Source: Acanthococcus lagerstroemiae
Lineage: Eukaryota; Arthropoda; Insecta; Hemiptera; Eriococcidae
DNA: 64,000 bases
Direction: 5' to 3'
Assembly: GCA_031841125.1 (NCBI GenBank)
Contig: CM063108.1
Location: forward strand, 72,760,344 to 72,824,343
The notes under the pieces were generated by a model that worked only from the letters and a program-made list of their open reading frames with translations, had not been told where the DNA came from and did not search any database. Both the position numbers and the translations under genes were made by a program. This document shows positions 32,014 to 40,599 of this stretch, piece by piece. How positions within the stretch are numbered: position 1 is the stretch's first letter; each line of letters starts with the position of its first letter.

Positions 32014-35000
32014 ATGAATTCTAAAAATCAAGTTTTAATAAGTGTTATACAAAATGAGAGTGGAAAAAGAGATACAAGTATTGCTCAATGGATTCAGTTT
32101 TTTAAAGTGCATAATTTCTATGCAAATAAAACAACAAGACAAATAGAACACTATTTAAGAAAGTATAGAATTTTTATAGCTTTTAGAGGAAGAGAAGTAG
32201 TTGAAAAGTTAAATGAATTGTATTTCATATTATTACCAAAATTAACTCAATCCAGATTACCTGATCCAAATATATTGGAAATTACTTTCACATTGACAAA
32301 GGAGGAAGTAAATACATGGCTTACTGGAACTCCATTCAAGTTTGAAGATAATAATGAAGATATATTTGGATCAAATAGGAGAGAGAATGATTTAAAAATT
32401 AGACCAAGGGTTGTAGATGAAAATTTTAGAAGTAGACATATACAATTTGAAATTCAAAATGAATGGGAAATTCAAGACTTAAAAGAGTTTTTAGATATTA
32501 TGAAAAAACCTACTTTTGGACTTCTTAAAAAATGGATACATTTACATGATGGAATTAGAGCTAATTTTTGTGTAAGTGCAACCTATGAAAGAAGAGGTCA
32601 TACAGAAACCATTGAGACTGATACAATGCATTTACAAACTACAAATTACATATTTCTTCGTGAATCAAACTTGGATGAGATGTATGATAATGTTATAGAC
32701 TATATAATAGGAAGACATGAAAATATACAGGATAATTTAGAGGGTACTCAATGGGTTTTAATATCAATTAATAGTTTTAGAATTAATATAAATAGGTATG
32801 ATCCGCTTAGAGCTGGTTCTTACATTGAACTCCCCAAAATTCTAGCAAGTAAGAAAGCTATCATAAACATTAAAAATGAGAATGATAATAAATGTTATTT
32901 ATGGTCCATTTTAGGCGGTCTATTTCCAGTAGATAAAGATCCACAAAGAGTAGCTAAATATAAAAAATATGAACATATTTTTGATAAAGCTTTAGAAGGG
33001 ATTGAATTTCCAATGAAAGTTCAAAATAATAATAAATTTGTGAATAGAGTTAATAATCTCAATTTAATTGAAGGAGGTTTATCTATTAACATATATCATC
33101 ATAATAATCAATACAAAATTCAACCTTTATCAGATATAACAAAGGATGAAAAGAAAAATCATATTGATTTACTATTTCTTAAAGATAATTCAGGAAATTC
33201 TCATTACTGTCTGATTAAAGATTTATGGAAATTAGTAGGGAAACAAGTTACCCAAAATTGTAAGAAGAGATATCTTTGTAAAATGTGTTTAAATAGTTTT
33301 CCATGTGAAAAAATATTATCTGATCATAAAAATTATTGTGGATTGAATAAACCTGTCAAAGTAATTTTACCTAATAAAGCAGATAATATTGTTGAATTTA
33401 AAAATTATAATCATTCAATGAAAGCTCCATTTGCTATATATGCTGATTTTGAGAGTCTTATAAAGAAGCTTAATCAAGCAAGAGAATTGAATGTTAAGAT
33501 TGATAAACTAAGTAAAAAATTGAATAAAACTAAAGAAGAAGTTGAAAAGTATGAATCTTATACAATAAAACTTCAGAGACATTTTCCAATTAGTTTTGTT
33601 TATTATATTAAGTATTCTAATGGAGAAATTAAAGAGAATCTATTTGAATATTTTGGTTTAGATGCTCCAAAGAAATTATATGAAAAATTAAAAGAAGATG
33701 TATTATTTATTGCGAGGGAATATTTAGATAAGAAAATGAAAATGAAAGAATTATCTGAGACACAAAAGATGGAATATAAATACTCTAAAACATGTCATAT
33801 CTGTGAAAGAAAACTTGAAGATACTCCACCTCTTGTGGAAAAAGAAATTCGAGTATGGAATAAAAAAATTGATATTATTTGTAGTATTTTATTGAAGATT
33901 GAAGATGAAGATAGAAAAAAAGAACTCAATGATGAACTTTCAAAATTAAAACAGTTAGTTGATACTGCACGAGCAAGTGAGGTTTTAAATAAAATGAAAG
34001 TTCGAGATCATGATCATTTAACTGGGGAATATAGAGGAGCAGCTCATAGTAACTGTAATCTTAATTATAAAGTTCCCAGATTTATTCCTATTTATTTTCA
34101 TAATTTTTCTGGATATGATGCTCATTTATTTGTTAAAGAATTTGGAGAGGATTATAATAATATTAAATTAATCCCAAATAATGAAGAAAAATATATATCA
34201 TTTTCTAAAATTATAAAATATGATTCTGGGATAAGGAATACAAAAGGTGAAATAATTAATTATAATATTGAGTTGAGATTTTTAGATTCATATAAATTCT
34301 TATCAAGCTCCCTATCTGAGTTGGCTAAAAATTTAAAAAGATGTCACTTTAAAAACCTAAAGAGATGGTTTAATGAAAAAGTAGCTAAAAACCTATCTGA
34401 AATGGAAAGAAAATATTTGTTTAAATTATTAAGTAAAAAATTAGCTTATCCATATGATTATATGAATTCATTAGAAAAGTATAACAAAACAAAATTACCC
34501 TCGAAAGAAAACTTTTATAATCTATTAAATGATGAGCATGTTGATGCTGGAGAATATTATTATGCAGAAGAAATTTGGAAGTATTTTAATATTCAAAGTA
34601 TGAAAGAATTTACAATGTTATATAATATAATAGATGTACTCTTACTAACTGATATTATGGAAAATTTTAGGGAAACATCACTTAGAATATATAAATTAGA
34701 TCCAGTTTGGTATTACACAACTCCTGGATTTGCTTGGGATTGTATGCTGAAAACTACTAAACAAAAATTGGAATTATTAACTGATGTGGATATGCTATTA
34801 ATGTTTGAAAGGGCTAAACGAGGAGGAATTTCTCAATGTTCAAATAGATATGCAAAGGCTAATAATAAATATATGGGAAAGAAATTTGATAAAAATAAGG
34901 ATTCTGTATTCATTCAATATTTGGATGCAAATAATTTATATGGATGGGCTATGTGTAAGTATTTACCTTATGGAGGATTTGAATGGAAGAATCCAGAATA

Positions 35001-36204
35001 TTTTGATGAGAATAGAATTATAAAAATGAAAGATGATCAGAAAATTGGATATCTTTTTGAAGTGGATTTGAAATATCCTAAAGAGTTACATGACAAACAT
35101 TCTGATTTACCTTATTGTCCCGGAAATGTAATTGATAATAATCAACTTCCAAAATTATTTACTACATTATATGATAAGAAGAAATATGTTCTGCATTACT
35201 TAAATCTTAAGCAGGCTCTTAAAGCAGGATTAAAATTGGAGAAAATACATAGGGTTATAAAATTTGATCAATCTGATTGGATGAAAGTGTATATTGAAAA
35301 AAATACTGAATTAAGACAAAAAGCTAAGAATGACTTTGAAAAAGATTTCTTTAAATTAATGAATAATTCTGTTTTTGGAAGAACAATGATGAATGTTAGA
35401 AAGCACGTAGATATAAAATTAATTTCTGAAGGTAATAAATACACAAAATATGTTTCAAAACCAAATTTTGAGAAATCAACATTTTTTGGAAAAAATCTTG
35501 CAGCTGTACAAATGAGAAAAACTGAAATAAAATTCAATCAACCAATTTATGTGGGAGTAGCTATTTTAGATATTTCAAAAACATTAATGTATGATTTTTA
35601 TTATAGATTGAAGGAAAGATATGGAGATAGAATAAAACTATTATATACGGATACTGATTCATTAATCATTGCTGTAAAAACAGAAGACTTTTATGAAAAT
35701 ATGAAAGGAATGATTGATGAATTTGATACATCAGATTATAAAAAAGATAATATTTATGGTTTACCACAAGTCAATAAAAAGGTATTAGGTAAGTTTAAAG
35801 ATGAGATGAATGGAAAAATTTTAGAGGAATTTATTGGACTAGCTTCAAAATTATATTCTAATAAAGTTTTTGCATCAAATGATGATCTAATGAAAAAAGC
35901 TAAAGGAGTAAAGAAAAGTATTGTTAAAAATCAGATAACTCATGATGATTATAAAATATGTTTAGAAAAGAAAATAACTAAGACTATTAAACAGAAAATG
36001 ATAAGGAGTACAAAACATAATATTTATACCATTGAACAGAATAAAAGAGGATTAAGTTCATTTGATGATAAAAGATGCTTGGTTGATGGGCAAACTGATA
36101 CAATACCATGGGGTTATTGTAATACAATACCAAGAGATAAATTTATTGAGCATTTGAAAAATCTTGGGAGAAAAGCAACTAGTAAATCAATTGTGACTAC
36201 TTAG
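32014..36204 (+). CDS. Protein-primed family B DNA polymerase (DNA_pol_B_2) with embedded HNH domain, 1396 aa
   Basis: It replicates the element's linear DNA. Exonuclease motifs: ExoI DFES (D478, E480), ExoII HNFSGYD (N697, D702), ExoIII YNIID (Y870, D874). Polymerase motifs: A YLDANNLYG (D971), B KLMNNSVFG (1114-1122), C YTDTDS (D1213, D1215). Between ExoI and ExoII lies an endonuclease VII-like insert with CHIC (C594, C597), RDHDH (664-668) and HSNC (678-681). The N-terminal ~300 residues are of unknown fold. At 294-399 a conserved Cys (NKCYLW) and His (SHYC) bracket a block also common in arthropod homologues, followed by a CxxC...HxxxxC finger (about 415-440). All catalytic residues seem intact and no stop interrupts the frame. 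The long size is typical for this arthropod lineage. Strong AT bias. Confidence 0.95.
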   Translation: MNSKNQVLISVIQNESGKRDTSIAQWIQFFKVHNFYANKTTRQIEHYLRKYRIFIAFRGREVVEKLNELYFILLPKLTQSRLPDPNILEITFTLTKEEVNTWLTGTPFKFEDNNEDIFGSNRRENDLKIRPRVVDENFRSRHIQFEIQNEWEIQDLKEFLDIMKKPTFGLLKKWIHLHDGIRANFCVSATYERRGHTETIETDTMHLQTTNYIFLRESNLDEMYDNVIDYIIGRHENIQDNLEGTQWVLISINSFRININRYDPLRAGSYIELPKILASKKAIINIKNENDNKCYLWSILGGLFPVDKDPQRVAKYKKYEHIFDKALEGIEFPMKVQNNNKFVNRVNNLNLIEGGLSINIYHHNNQYKIQPLSDITKDEKKNHIDLLFLKDNSGNSHYCLIKDLWKLVGKQVTQNCKKRYLCKMCLNSFPCEKILSDHKNYCGLNKPVKVILPNKADNIVEFKNYNHSMKAPFAIYADFESLIKKLNQARELNVKIDKLSKKLNKTKEEVEKYESYTIKLQRHFPISFVYYIKYSNGEIKENLFEYFGLDAPKKLYEKLKEDVLFIAREYLDKKMKMKELSETQKMEYKYSKTCHICERKLEDTPPLVEKEIRVWNKKIDIICSILLKIEDEDRKKELNDELSKLKQLVDTARASEVLNKMKVRDHDHLTGEYRGAAHSNCNLNYKVPRFIPIYFHNFSGYDAHLFVKEFGEDYNNIKLIPNNEEKYISFSKIIKYDSGIRNTKGEIINYNIELRFLDSYKFLSSSLSELAKNLKRCHFKNLKRWFNEKVAKNLSEMERKYLFKLLSKKLAYPYDYMNSLEKYNKTKLPSKENFYNLLNDEHVDAGEYYYAEEIWKYFNIQSMKEFTMLYNIIDVLLLTDIMENFRETSLRIYKLDPVWYYTTPGFAWDCMLKTTKQKLELLTDVDMLLMFERAKRGGISQCSNRYAKANNKYMGKKFDKNKDSVFIQYLDANNLYGWAMCKYLPYGGFEWKNPEYFDENRIIKMKDDQKIGYLFEVDLKYPKELHDKHSDLPYCPGNVIDNNQLPKLFTTLYDKKKYVLHYLNLKQALKAGLKLEKIHRVIKFDQSDWMKVYIEKNTELRQKAKNDFEKDFFKLMNNSVFGRTMMNVRKHVDIKLISEGNKYTKYVSKPNFEKSTFFGKNLAAVQMRKTEIKFNQPIYVGVAILDISKTLMYDFYYRLKERYGDRIKLLYTDTDSLIIAVKTEDFYENMKGMIDEFDTSDYKKDNIYGLPQVNKKVLGKFKDEMNGKILEEFIGLASKLYSNKVFASNDDLMKKAKGVKKSIVKNQITHDDYKICLEKKITKTIKQKMIRSTKHNIYTIEQNKRGLSSFDDKRCLVDGQTDTIPWGYCNTIPRDKFIEHLKNLGRKATSKSIVTT

Positions 36205-36681
36205 GAAAGCGCAATAAAATTAACTTATTAAAGAGGATAAGACACTATGTTGCATCACTAGAAAATTTTTTATTTTGAGACTAATTTTTGAGGTACTTTC
36301 AATCCTAACCTTTTAATTTTATGTTTCATAATATCAATAAAAAATCTATTTGGAATGTTTTGAAATGCAATAATTAGGTACCTATATTTATATGGAAAAT
36401 TATATTTTTAATCAGTCAAAAAAATTATTTTAAAAGTTAATTTGATTACAAAAGGGGAAATTGAAAAAATAATTTATAATTTTGATACTTCATCCTTTTT
36501 AACATATAAAAATTTTGCTTTCTATACATTGGAATTTATTTCCTAAATGAAGATGAAATATGATGTACCTACTTCAACATAAAAATGCATTGATGGAATA
36601 CTTTTTACAATATTAAGCATTTTTTTAAAATTATTTACCCACCTTTGTTCAAAATTTTAAAATAATATTCAGGAAGAAATT
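36205..36681. other. AT-rich intergenic DNA
   Basis: This 477-bp gap has no gene. aataaa at 36213 is a possible poly(A) signal for the polymerase transcript. Confidence 0.45.
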
Positions 36682-36969
36682 ATGTGTTGTGAAGATATTG
36701 AAATTACTATAGAAGATAACCCTGAAGAATTTTTTGAATTTATAAGAGTACTTAAAAATCTTGAAACTTTCTATGAAATATCAATTTTCAATAAAGAAAA
36801 AACAAAAGCGATTGAAAACTTGGAAAATTGCTTCCAATTACCATTTTTCAAAGAAGAATTTAATTTTTACAATTCTCTTGATTATGATGATTTTGATTAT
36901 GATTACAGAGGATATAATGAGGATGACGTATTTTATTTGTCTGAAGATTTTTATACATGGTTCCTTTAA
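36682..36969 (+). CDS. Acidic small protein, 95 aa
   Basis: It is rich in Glu, Asp, Phe and Tyr. The C-terminus has a repeating DYDDFDYDYRGYNEDD acid-aromatic run. The N-terminal EDIEITIEDNPEEFFEF matches EDIIIDYNNNPEEYN of the next gene, so the two are tandem paralogues. It could be a DNA mimic or an acidic activation-type protein; this is inference from composition only. No known domain recognised. Confidence 0.55.
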   Translation: MCCEDIEITIEDNPEEFFEFIRVLKNLETFYEISIFNKEKTKAIENLENCFQLPFFKEEFNFYNSLDYDDFDYDYRGYNEDDVFYLSEDFYTWFL

Positions 36970-37055
36970 GAAAGAAAAATTTTAATGTAAGTGCTGCATA
37001 ACTTATACATAGCTACCAATAAAAACTGATTTTTTTAAAAATAAATAAATACAAA

Positions 37056-37346
37056 ATGGAAAATGATAATGAAGATATTATAATTGATTATAATAACAAT
37101 CCTGAAGAATATAATCTAGAAGATTTATATGATTTTGAATTTTATGAACCCCCTGATCCTGATTATGAAAGTGATGATTCTGGAAATGATTCAGACCCAG
37201 AAAATTATTTCAATAATTTAAATGAATGTAGACCTAAGTCATTTATATATGGTTTTGATCCTGAAGATTTTATTTCTGACCCTGATTCAGAAGCAGAACC
37301 TGATGAGGGAATACAAGAGGATTTAATGGAAGATGATTCAGACTAA
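37056..37346 (+). CDS. Acidic small protein, 96 aa (paralogue of previous gene)
   Basis: It is extremely acidic, with Asp/Glu/Ser/Pro-rich repeats such as DPDYESDDSGNDSDPE and DPDSEAEPDEG. The N-terminus resembles that of the preceding gene. Its stop is 15 bp before the stop of the convergent minus-strand gene. A disordered acidic protein; function unknown. Confidence 0.58.
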   Translation: MENDNEDIIIDYNNNPEEYNLEDLYDFEFYEPPDPDYESDDSGNDSDPENYFNNLNECRPKSFIYGFDPEDFISDPDSEAEPDEGIQEDLMEDDSD

Positions 37347-37361
37347 AATTTCATTTAAATT

Positions 37362-37679
37362 TTAAACACCATTAGGTAAATAATTAATTTCAATGTCAGA
37401 TTCTAAATCATTTTCTGGTATAGGTTTAACCTTATTTAAATCTTTAATCTCTTTTTCTATCATTTTTGATAAAACACTCAAATGAGCTACAATATTTACC
37501 ATTAATTTTTTATACTTGACTTGTTTAGATTTAGATAAATGTTGAATTTTATCTGAAAGTGGGTCCATTAGAGTTTCATAATTTGATTTTGTATAATCAA
37601 TAGGTTGTTTGAAATATGGTATAAAGCTTTCAAAATCAAATTCTTTCAAGTCAATAGAAGAGTTCTTATACACTTCCAT
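37362..37679 (-). CDS. Helical protein, 105 aa, unknown function
   Basis: The N-terminal third carries FDFESFIPYFKQP. The rest is helical, with the block LMVNIVAHLSVLSKMIEKEIKDLNK (about 59-84) and an acidic end. A decayed second copy of this block lies just upstream at 37697-37858 on the same strand, so the gene was duplicated in tandem. No recognised domain. Confidence 0.6.
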   Translation of the reverse strand: MEVYKNSSIDLKEFDFESFIPYFKQPIDYTKSNYETLMDPLSDKIQHLSKSKQVKYKKLMVNIVAHLSVLSKMIEKEIKDLNKVKPIPENDLESDIEINYLPNGV

Positions 37680-37696
37680 TTATGTAATAAAAAATT

Positions 37697-37858
37697 TTAA
37701 TTAATACATTTTAAGGACTCCTTCAATCTGACGTCATGATTACGAGTAGTATTTTCTGGTATATTTAAATTTTTTATTTCATTTTCAACAATTCTGGAAA
37801 ACTTTAAATGAGCAACGATATTTATCATACATTTAGAGAATAATTTATTCTGCTCCTT
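37697..37858 (-). pseudogene. Decayed tandem copy of the 105-aa gene (C-terminal part)
   Basis: An open stretch of 53 codons without a Met start, preceded by in-frame TGA. Its MINIVAHL...NEIKNLN..IPEN pattern parallels MVNIVAHL...KEIKDLN...IPEN of the neighbouring gene. The N-terminal half is missing. It contains TGACGTCA at 37729-37736, probably incidental. Confidence 0.7.
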
Positions 37859-37977
37859 AGATCACACAACATTAGCACTCCTACCTACAGAAATAATTCA
37901 GTGTTGCTACTTTATCTGCTTTGAACTATTAGTCGCTCTTAGATTATCATGACATGACTACTGCGTAACTAGCCTAC

Positions 37978-38041
37978 GTTTAGTCTACGTGTTTGTGTTC
38001 CTCATGTTCGTTTAGTCTACGTGTTTGTGTTCCTCATGTTC
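37978..38041 (+). repeat. Two exact 32-bp direct repeats
   Basis: A 32-bp unit starting gtttagtctacg and ending cctcatgttc occurs twice back to back. It lies just upstream of the ATG at 38074 and may be part of that gene's promoter or leader. Confidence 0.9.
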
Positions 38042-38073
38042 GTGAGTTGGCAAAAATTTTTAACTGGTTCAAC

Positions 38074-38760
38074 ATGACGATCGTGAATAACATTTCTCTT
38101 GAATCTTCTCTTAAGGAATTAAATTCTCTTGTTAAAATCTTTACTACTGCGTCTCAAAGTGAAGAAAAACGTAAAGAATTAGAATCGGGTGAGTTATGTC
38201 TTCCGAAAATGAAGCATACGAATAAAATATTGAAATCGATAACGAAACGAAAGTCTCGTTCGAGCAAGAAACTGTGCGGGCAAGATCTTCATTTGTATTT
38301 GATATCATTATTAATTCGTTATGTACCAAGTAAAAATGAGTTTCCACTTTATTCTGAGAATAATTTTGATGAATTGAGTGAATTTCTTCGCGGTACAGGT
38401 AAGAAAATTTTGAAATTCAGCTCAAAGAAATTATTTTCCGATTACTGTCGGTACGGATATTTTTTGAATAAAGTTTTTCATCTGTATAGAGAAAAATTAG
38501 ACAGAAAGGAGGTCAGTATACCATTTTCCATTTTTGTTGAAAAAGAATTTGGTATTTCAGACCGTCATGCGTTAAGATTAAGACGTATAGGTGAAATCTG
38601 GTTTCAGTATAAGCGTCTAGAAAATCTAGCTATAACCATTGACGAGTTTTATCAACGTATCAAAGAAATTCAGTCATTAATGAATAATCATAGAAATTTA
38701 GCCGCATATTGGAAAGACGATTTAGCTTCCGATAGTGTGGATATAATTAAAGTTGAATAA
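38074..38760 (+). CDS. Polinton right-end protein with HTH-like motif, 228 aa
   Basis: The start is placed at 38074 rather than the upstream ATG at 37993, because the 32-bp repeats encode the upstream part and the left-end paralogue (26749-26931) starts at the matching Met. Residues 1-55 form the region shared with that paralogue. A basic segment KRKSRSSKK follows (about 54-62). A C-terminal EFGISDRHALRLRRIGEIWF (about 161-180) looks like a helix-turn-helix recognition unit, reminiscent of phage or plasmid DUF3102-type repressors. It lies next to the palindromic repeats and the right TIR. A terminus-binding or regulatory role is an inference. Confidence 0.62.
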   Translation: MTIVNNISLESSLKELNSLVKIFTTASQSEEKRKELESGELCLPKMKHTNKILKSITKRKSRSSKKLCGQDLHLYLISLLIRYVPSKNEFPLYSENNFDELSEFLRGTGKKILKFSSKKLFSDYCRYGYFLNKVFHLYREKLDRKEVSIPFSIFVEKEFGISDRHALRLRRIGEIWFQYKRLENLAITIDEFYQRIKEIQSLMNNHRNLAAYWKDDLASDSVDIIKVE

Positions 38761-38989
38761 AAAATAATTAATTAAAATATTATATTGATCTATTATCTTC
38801 TATTCTCTTGTTCACTTGTACTATACGTCATGTTGAACCTTCTAATGTGAGCATTGGTGCGTCCCAACTCGCACATGAGAAACACAGAGGGAAAGGTTAT
38901 TGTAACGGACGTCTATGCCTATTACATAGGTAACGGGTGATGGTGTTTGTTACATCTCATAAACCGAAGAACAACGAGATTCGAAATCA
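38761..38989. other. Non-coding subterminal Polinton DNA
   Basis: Sequence between the right-end gene and the palindromic repeats. It has slightly higher GC than the coding part, and no gene was seen. Confidence 0.4.
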
Positions 38990-39117
38990 TTGATGACGTA
39001 GCAGACATGCATGTCTGGTCCGATTGAAAAGCAGTTCTTTAAATACGATTTTGATGACGTAGCAGACATATATGTCTGGTCTGGTTGAAAAGCAAAAGCA
39101 GTTCTTTAAATACGATT
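38990..39117 (+). repeat. Duplicated module with two 16-bp palindromes
   Basis: Units 38990-39050 (61 bp) and 39051-39117 (67 bp) share ttgatgacgtag, a central palindrome and ttctttaaatacgatt. The palindromes are cagacatgcatgtctg (39002-39017) and cagacatatatgtctg (39063-39078). They differ only at the centre, yet both are perfect, so dyad symmetry is kept. Likely a dimeric protein-binding site; the TATA-like tttaaata after each suggests a promoter. Confidence 0.85.
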
Positions 39118-39264
39118 ATCTTACATCAATATCAGATTTGTTGAAAGTTCGAAATAAAAAAACTTCGATGTGTTTACATTTATTTTTTCATGAAAAACAT
39201 AATAAAAATGATTAAAGTAGCTCGTTGATTGTGTGTTGATTTTTGTTGATTTGATTTTTAATAA

Positions 39265-39496
39265 AGAGAAAGAGTTGAAAGATAGGAAATTGATATAATT
39301 TGGATACAACATTTATAAAATTTTCAAACTAGAGGAGATGAGAAAATAGGATGAAATGATTAAAATTATCCTTAAAAATAGTTAAATATTCAATACGGAA
39401 ATTAAGAGAATTTTTATTTTTTCTTGAGAACTGAAAAATGGGGGGAAAAAGTAAGAGAAATCATTACTGCGCTAGAACATACATAAGGTATCTACT
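39265..39496 (-). repeat. Polinton right TIR
   Basis: 232 bp, the inverted copy of 26078-26309. Confidence 0.93.
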
Positions 39497-39502
39497 ATCC
39501 TG
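39497..39502. other. Polinton target-site duplication, right
   Basis: ATCCTG, identical to 26072-26077. Confidence 0.85.
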
Positions 39503-39795
39503 ACTACCGTCTTTTGTCCACCCCTTCCCTATCCCCACTGGCTGAGGGAAATTTGAATCGCGTCATTTACTTGAAAGATTACTGGGCAGGTCTGTCGCAC
39601 CAAAATTCAGCCAAAGTAAGAGAAAGAAAGAGAGAACGAGATTGATGATCAGCCATACCCAAAGACAGCTAACACTACTTAGTCGAAGAAACAAACATGG
39701 ACGAACAGGCGCAGTCAGATATCTGGCAGTCAACCTATGCCTCTGTAACATTAAACTCAGTGTTTAATATATTTATACTTGTAATGTTTGGTGGG

Positions 39796-39890
39796 ACGTA
39801 TGGCGATGCACGTATGCCAAAATGGCCTCTGAGACACCGCACTCCCGGCCCCCGGAAATTACCCTTTCGAGTATCGCATCAACAGCCGCA
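39796..39890 (+). repeat. Dispersed repeat shared with 55241-55316
   Basis: Both share cgtatggcgatgcacg, 'aaaatggc', 'ggccccgaaa'-like and 'tttcga.tatcgcatca' blocks in the same order with substitutions. Confidence 0.7.
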
Positions 39891-39999
39891 CAGTGGTTCC
39901 TCAGAAAAACTAGCTGGCCAAAAATCTGAAACTTGGCATTCGGGGTTTTTCGAAAGCGCTGAATTCATTTTCCATGAAATTTTCAGTCGAAACCCAAGA

Positions 40000-40105
40000 G
40001 GGGGGTTCAAGGGAGTTGGGGGCTGAAAGTTCGGAAAACTACCGTGTAACATGGGGGGTTCAAGGGAGTAAGGGGCTGAAAGTTCGGAAAACTACCGTGT
40101 AACAT
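40000..40105 (+). repeat. 53-bp tandem repeat, two units
   Basis: Units at 40000-40052 and 40053-40105 begin ggggggttcaagggagt and end ccgtgtaacat, differing by two or three bases. Confidence 0.9.
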
Positions 40106-40599
40106 ATCAAAATATATGTTTCCAAAGCTCCTGAATACGTTTTTGACATTATTTTGCCCATAAATCTAAACGGGGTTCAAAGGGGAGGGGCAAAACGGAA
40201 AATTAGGAAAATTCAACGTGTAAAACAGTAACACTTATATATAGAGTTTTCTTACAAAGTGGCCAAAAGTGGCAAAAAGTATGAAAAGTTCCTAAAAGCA
40301 CACACCCTGAAGAATAACTGAGAGCAAAACATTTTGCCCAGAAATGCCCAGAAATGTTTGTGGAGCTAAAAGTTGTGAACATTAGATAACATAAATGTAC
40401 TTATTTCAAACATCAAATTCTCACGTTGTAACGCATTTAAACCAAAGAAACATAACTAAATTCTGATTCACTATGAAAAGTACATTAGAAAAACACATTC
40501 ATCATATTAAACCACGCAATATCACAACAGTAAGGCATGAGTTAAAACCGATCTCGCATTTCATGCACTAGTAGTATAATATACCTACCTACTATTATT

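Larger units (their letters stand above)
26078..39496. mobile_element. Maverick/Polinton-type DNA transposon, 13.4 kb, complete ends
   Basis: The ends are 232-bp inverted repeats beginning agtagatacc and ending ggtatctact. The 6-bp direct repeat ATCCTG lies just outside (26072-26077 and 39497-39502). Long TIRs, AG/CT ends, a 6-bp target duplication and a protein-primed family B polymerase are Polinton hallmarks. Gene order: minus-strand genes from the left end to 30304, plus-strand genes from 30545 to 37346, one minus gene, then one plus gene next to the right TIR. No integrase, DJR capsid, penton, FtsK-like ATPase or adenain-like protease was recognised, and the length is at the low end for Polintons. 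It is therefore probably non-autonomous or a reduced lineage. Confidence 0.88.

Noticed and set aside
35268..35537. 89-codon minus-strand frame inside the polymerase gene
   Set aside because: Antisense to conserved polymerase motif B. A shadow of the real gene.
37993..38073. N-terminal extension of the right-end Polinton protein from the upstream ATG
   Set aside because: The extension is encoded by a duplicated 32-bp direct repeat and is missing from the left-end paralogue, so the ATG at 38074 is preferred.
39697..40026. 109-codon plus-strand frame next to the Polinton
   Set aside because: It runs through a dispersed repeat also found at 55241 and into the 53-bp tandem repeat. No coding signal.
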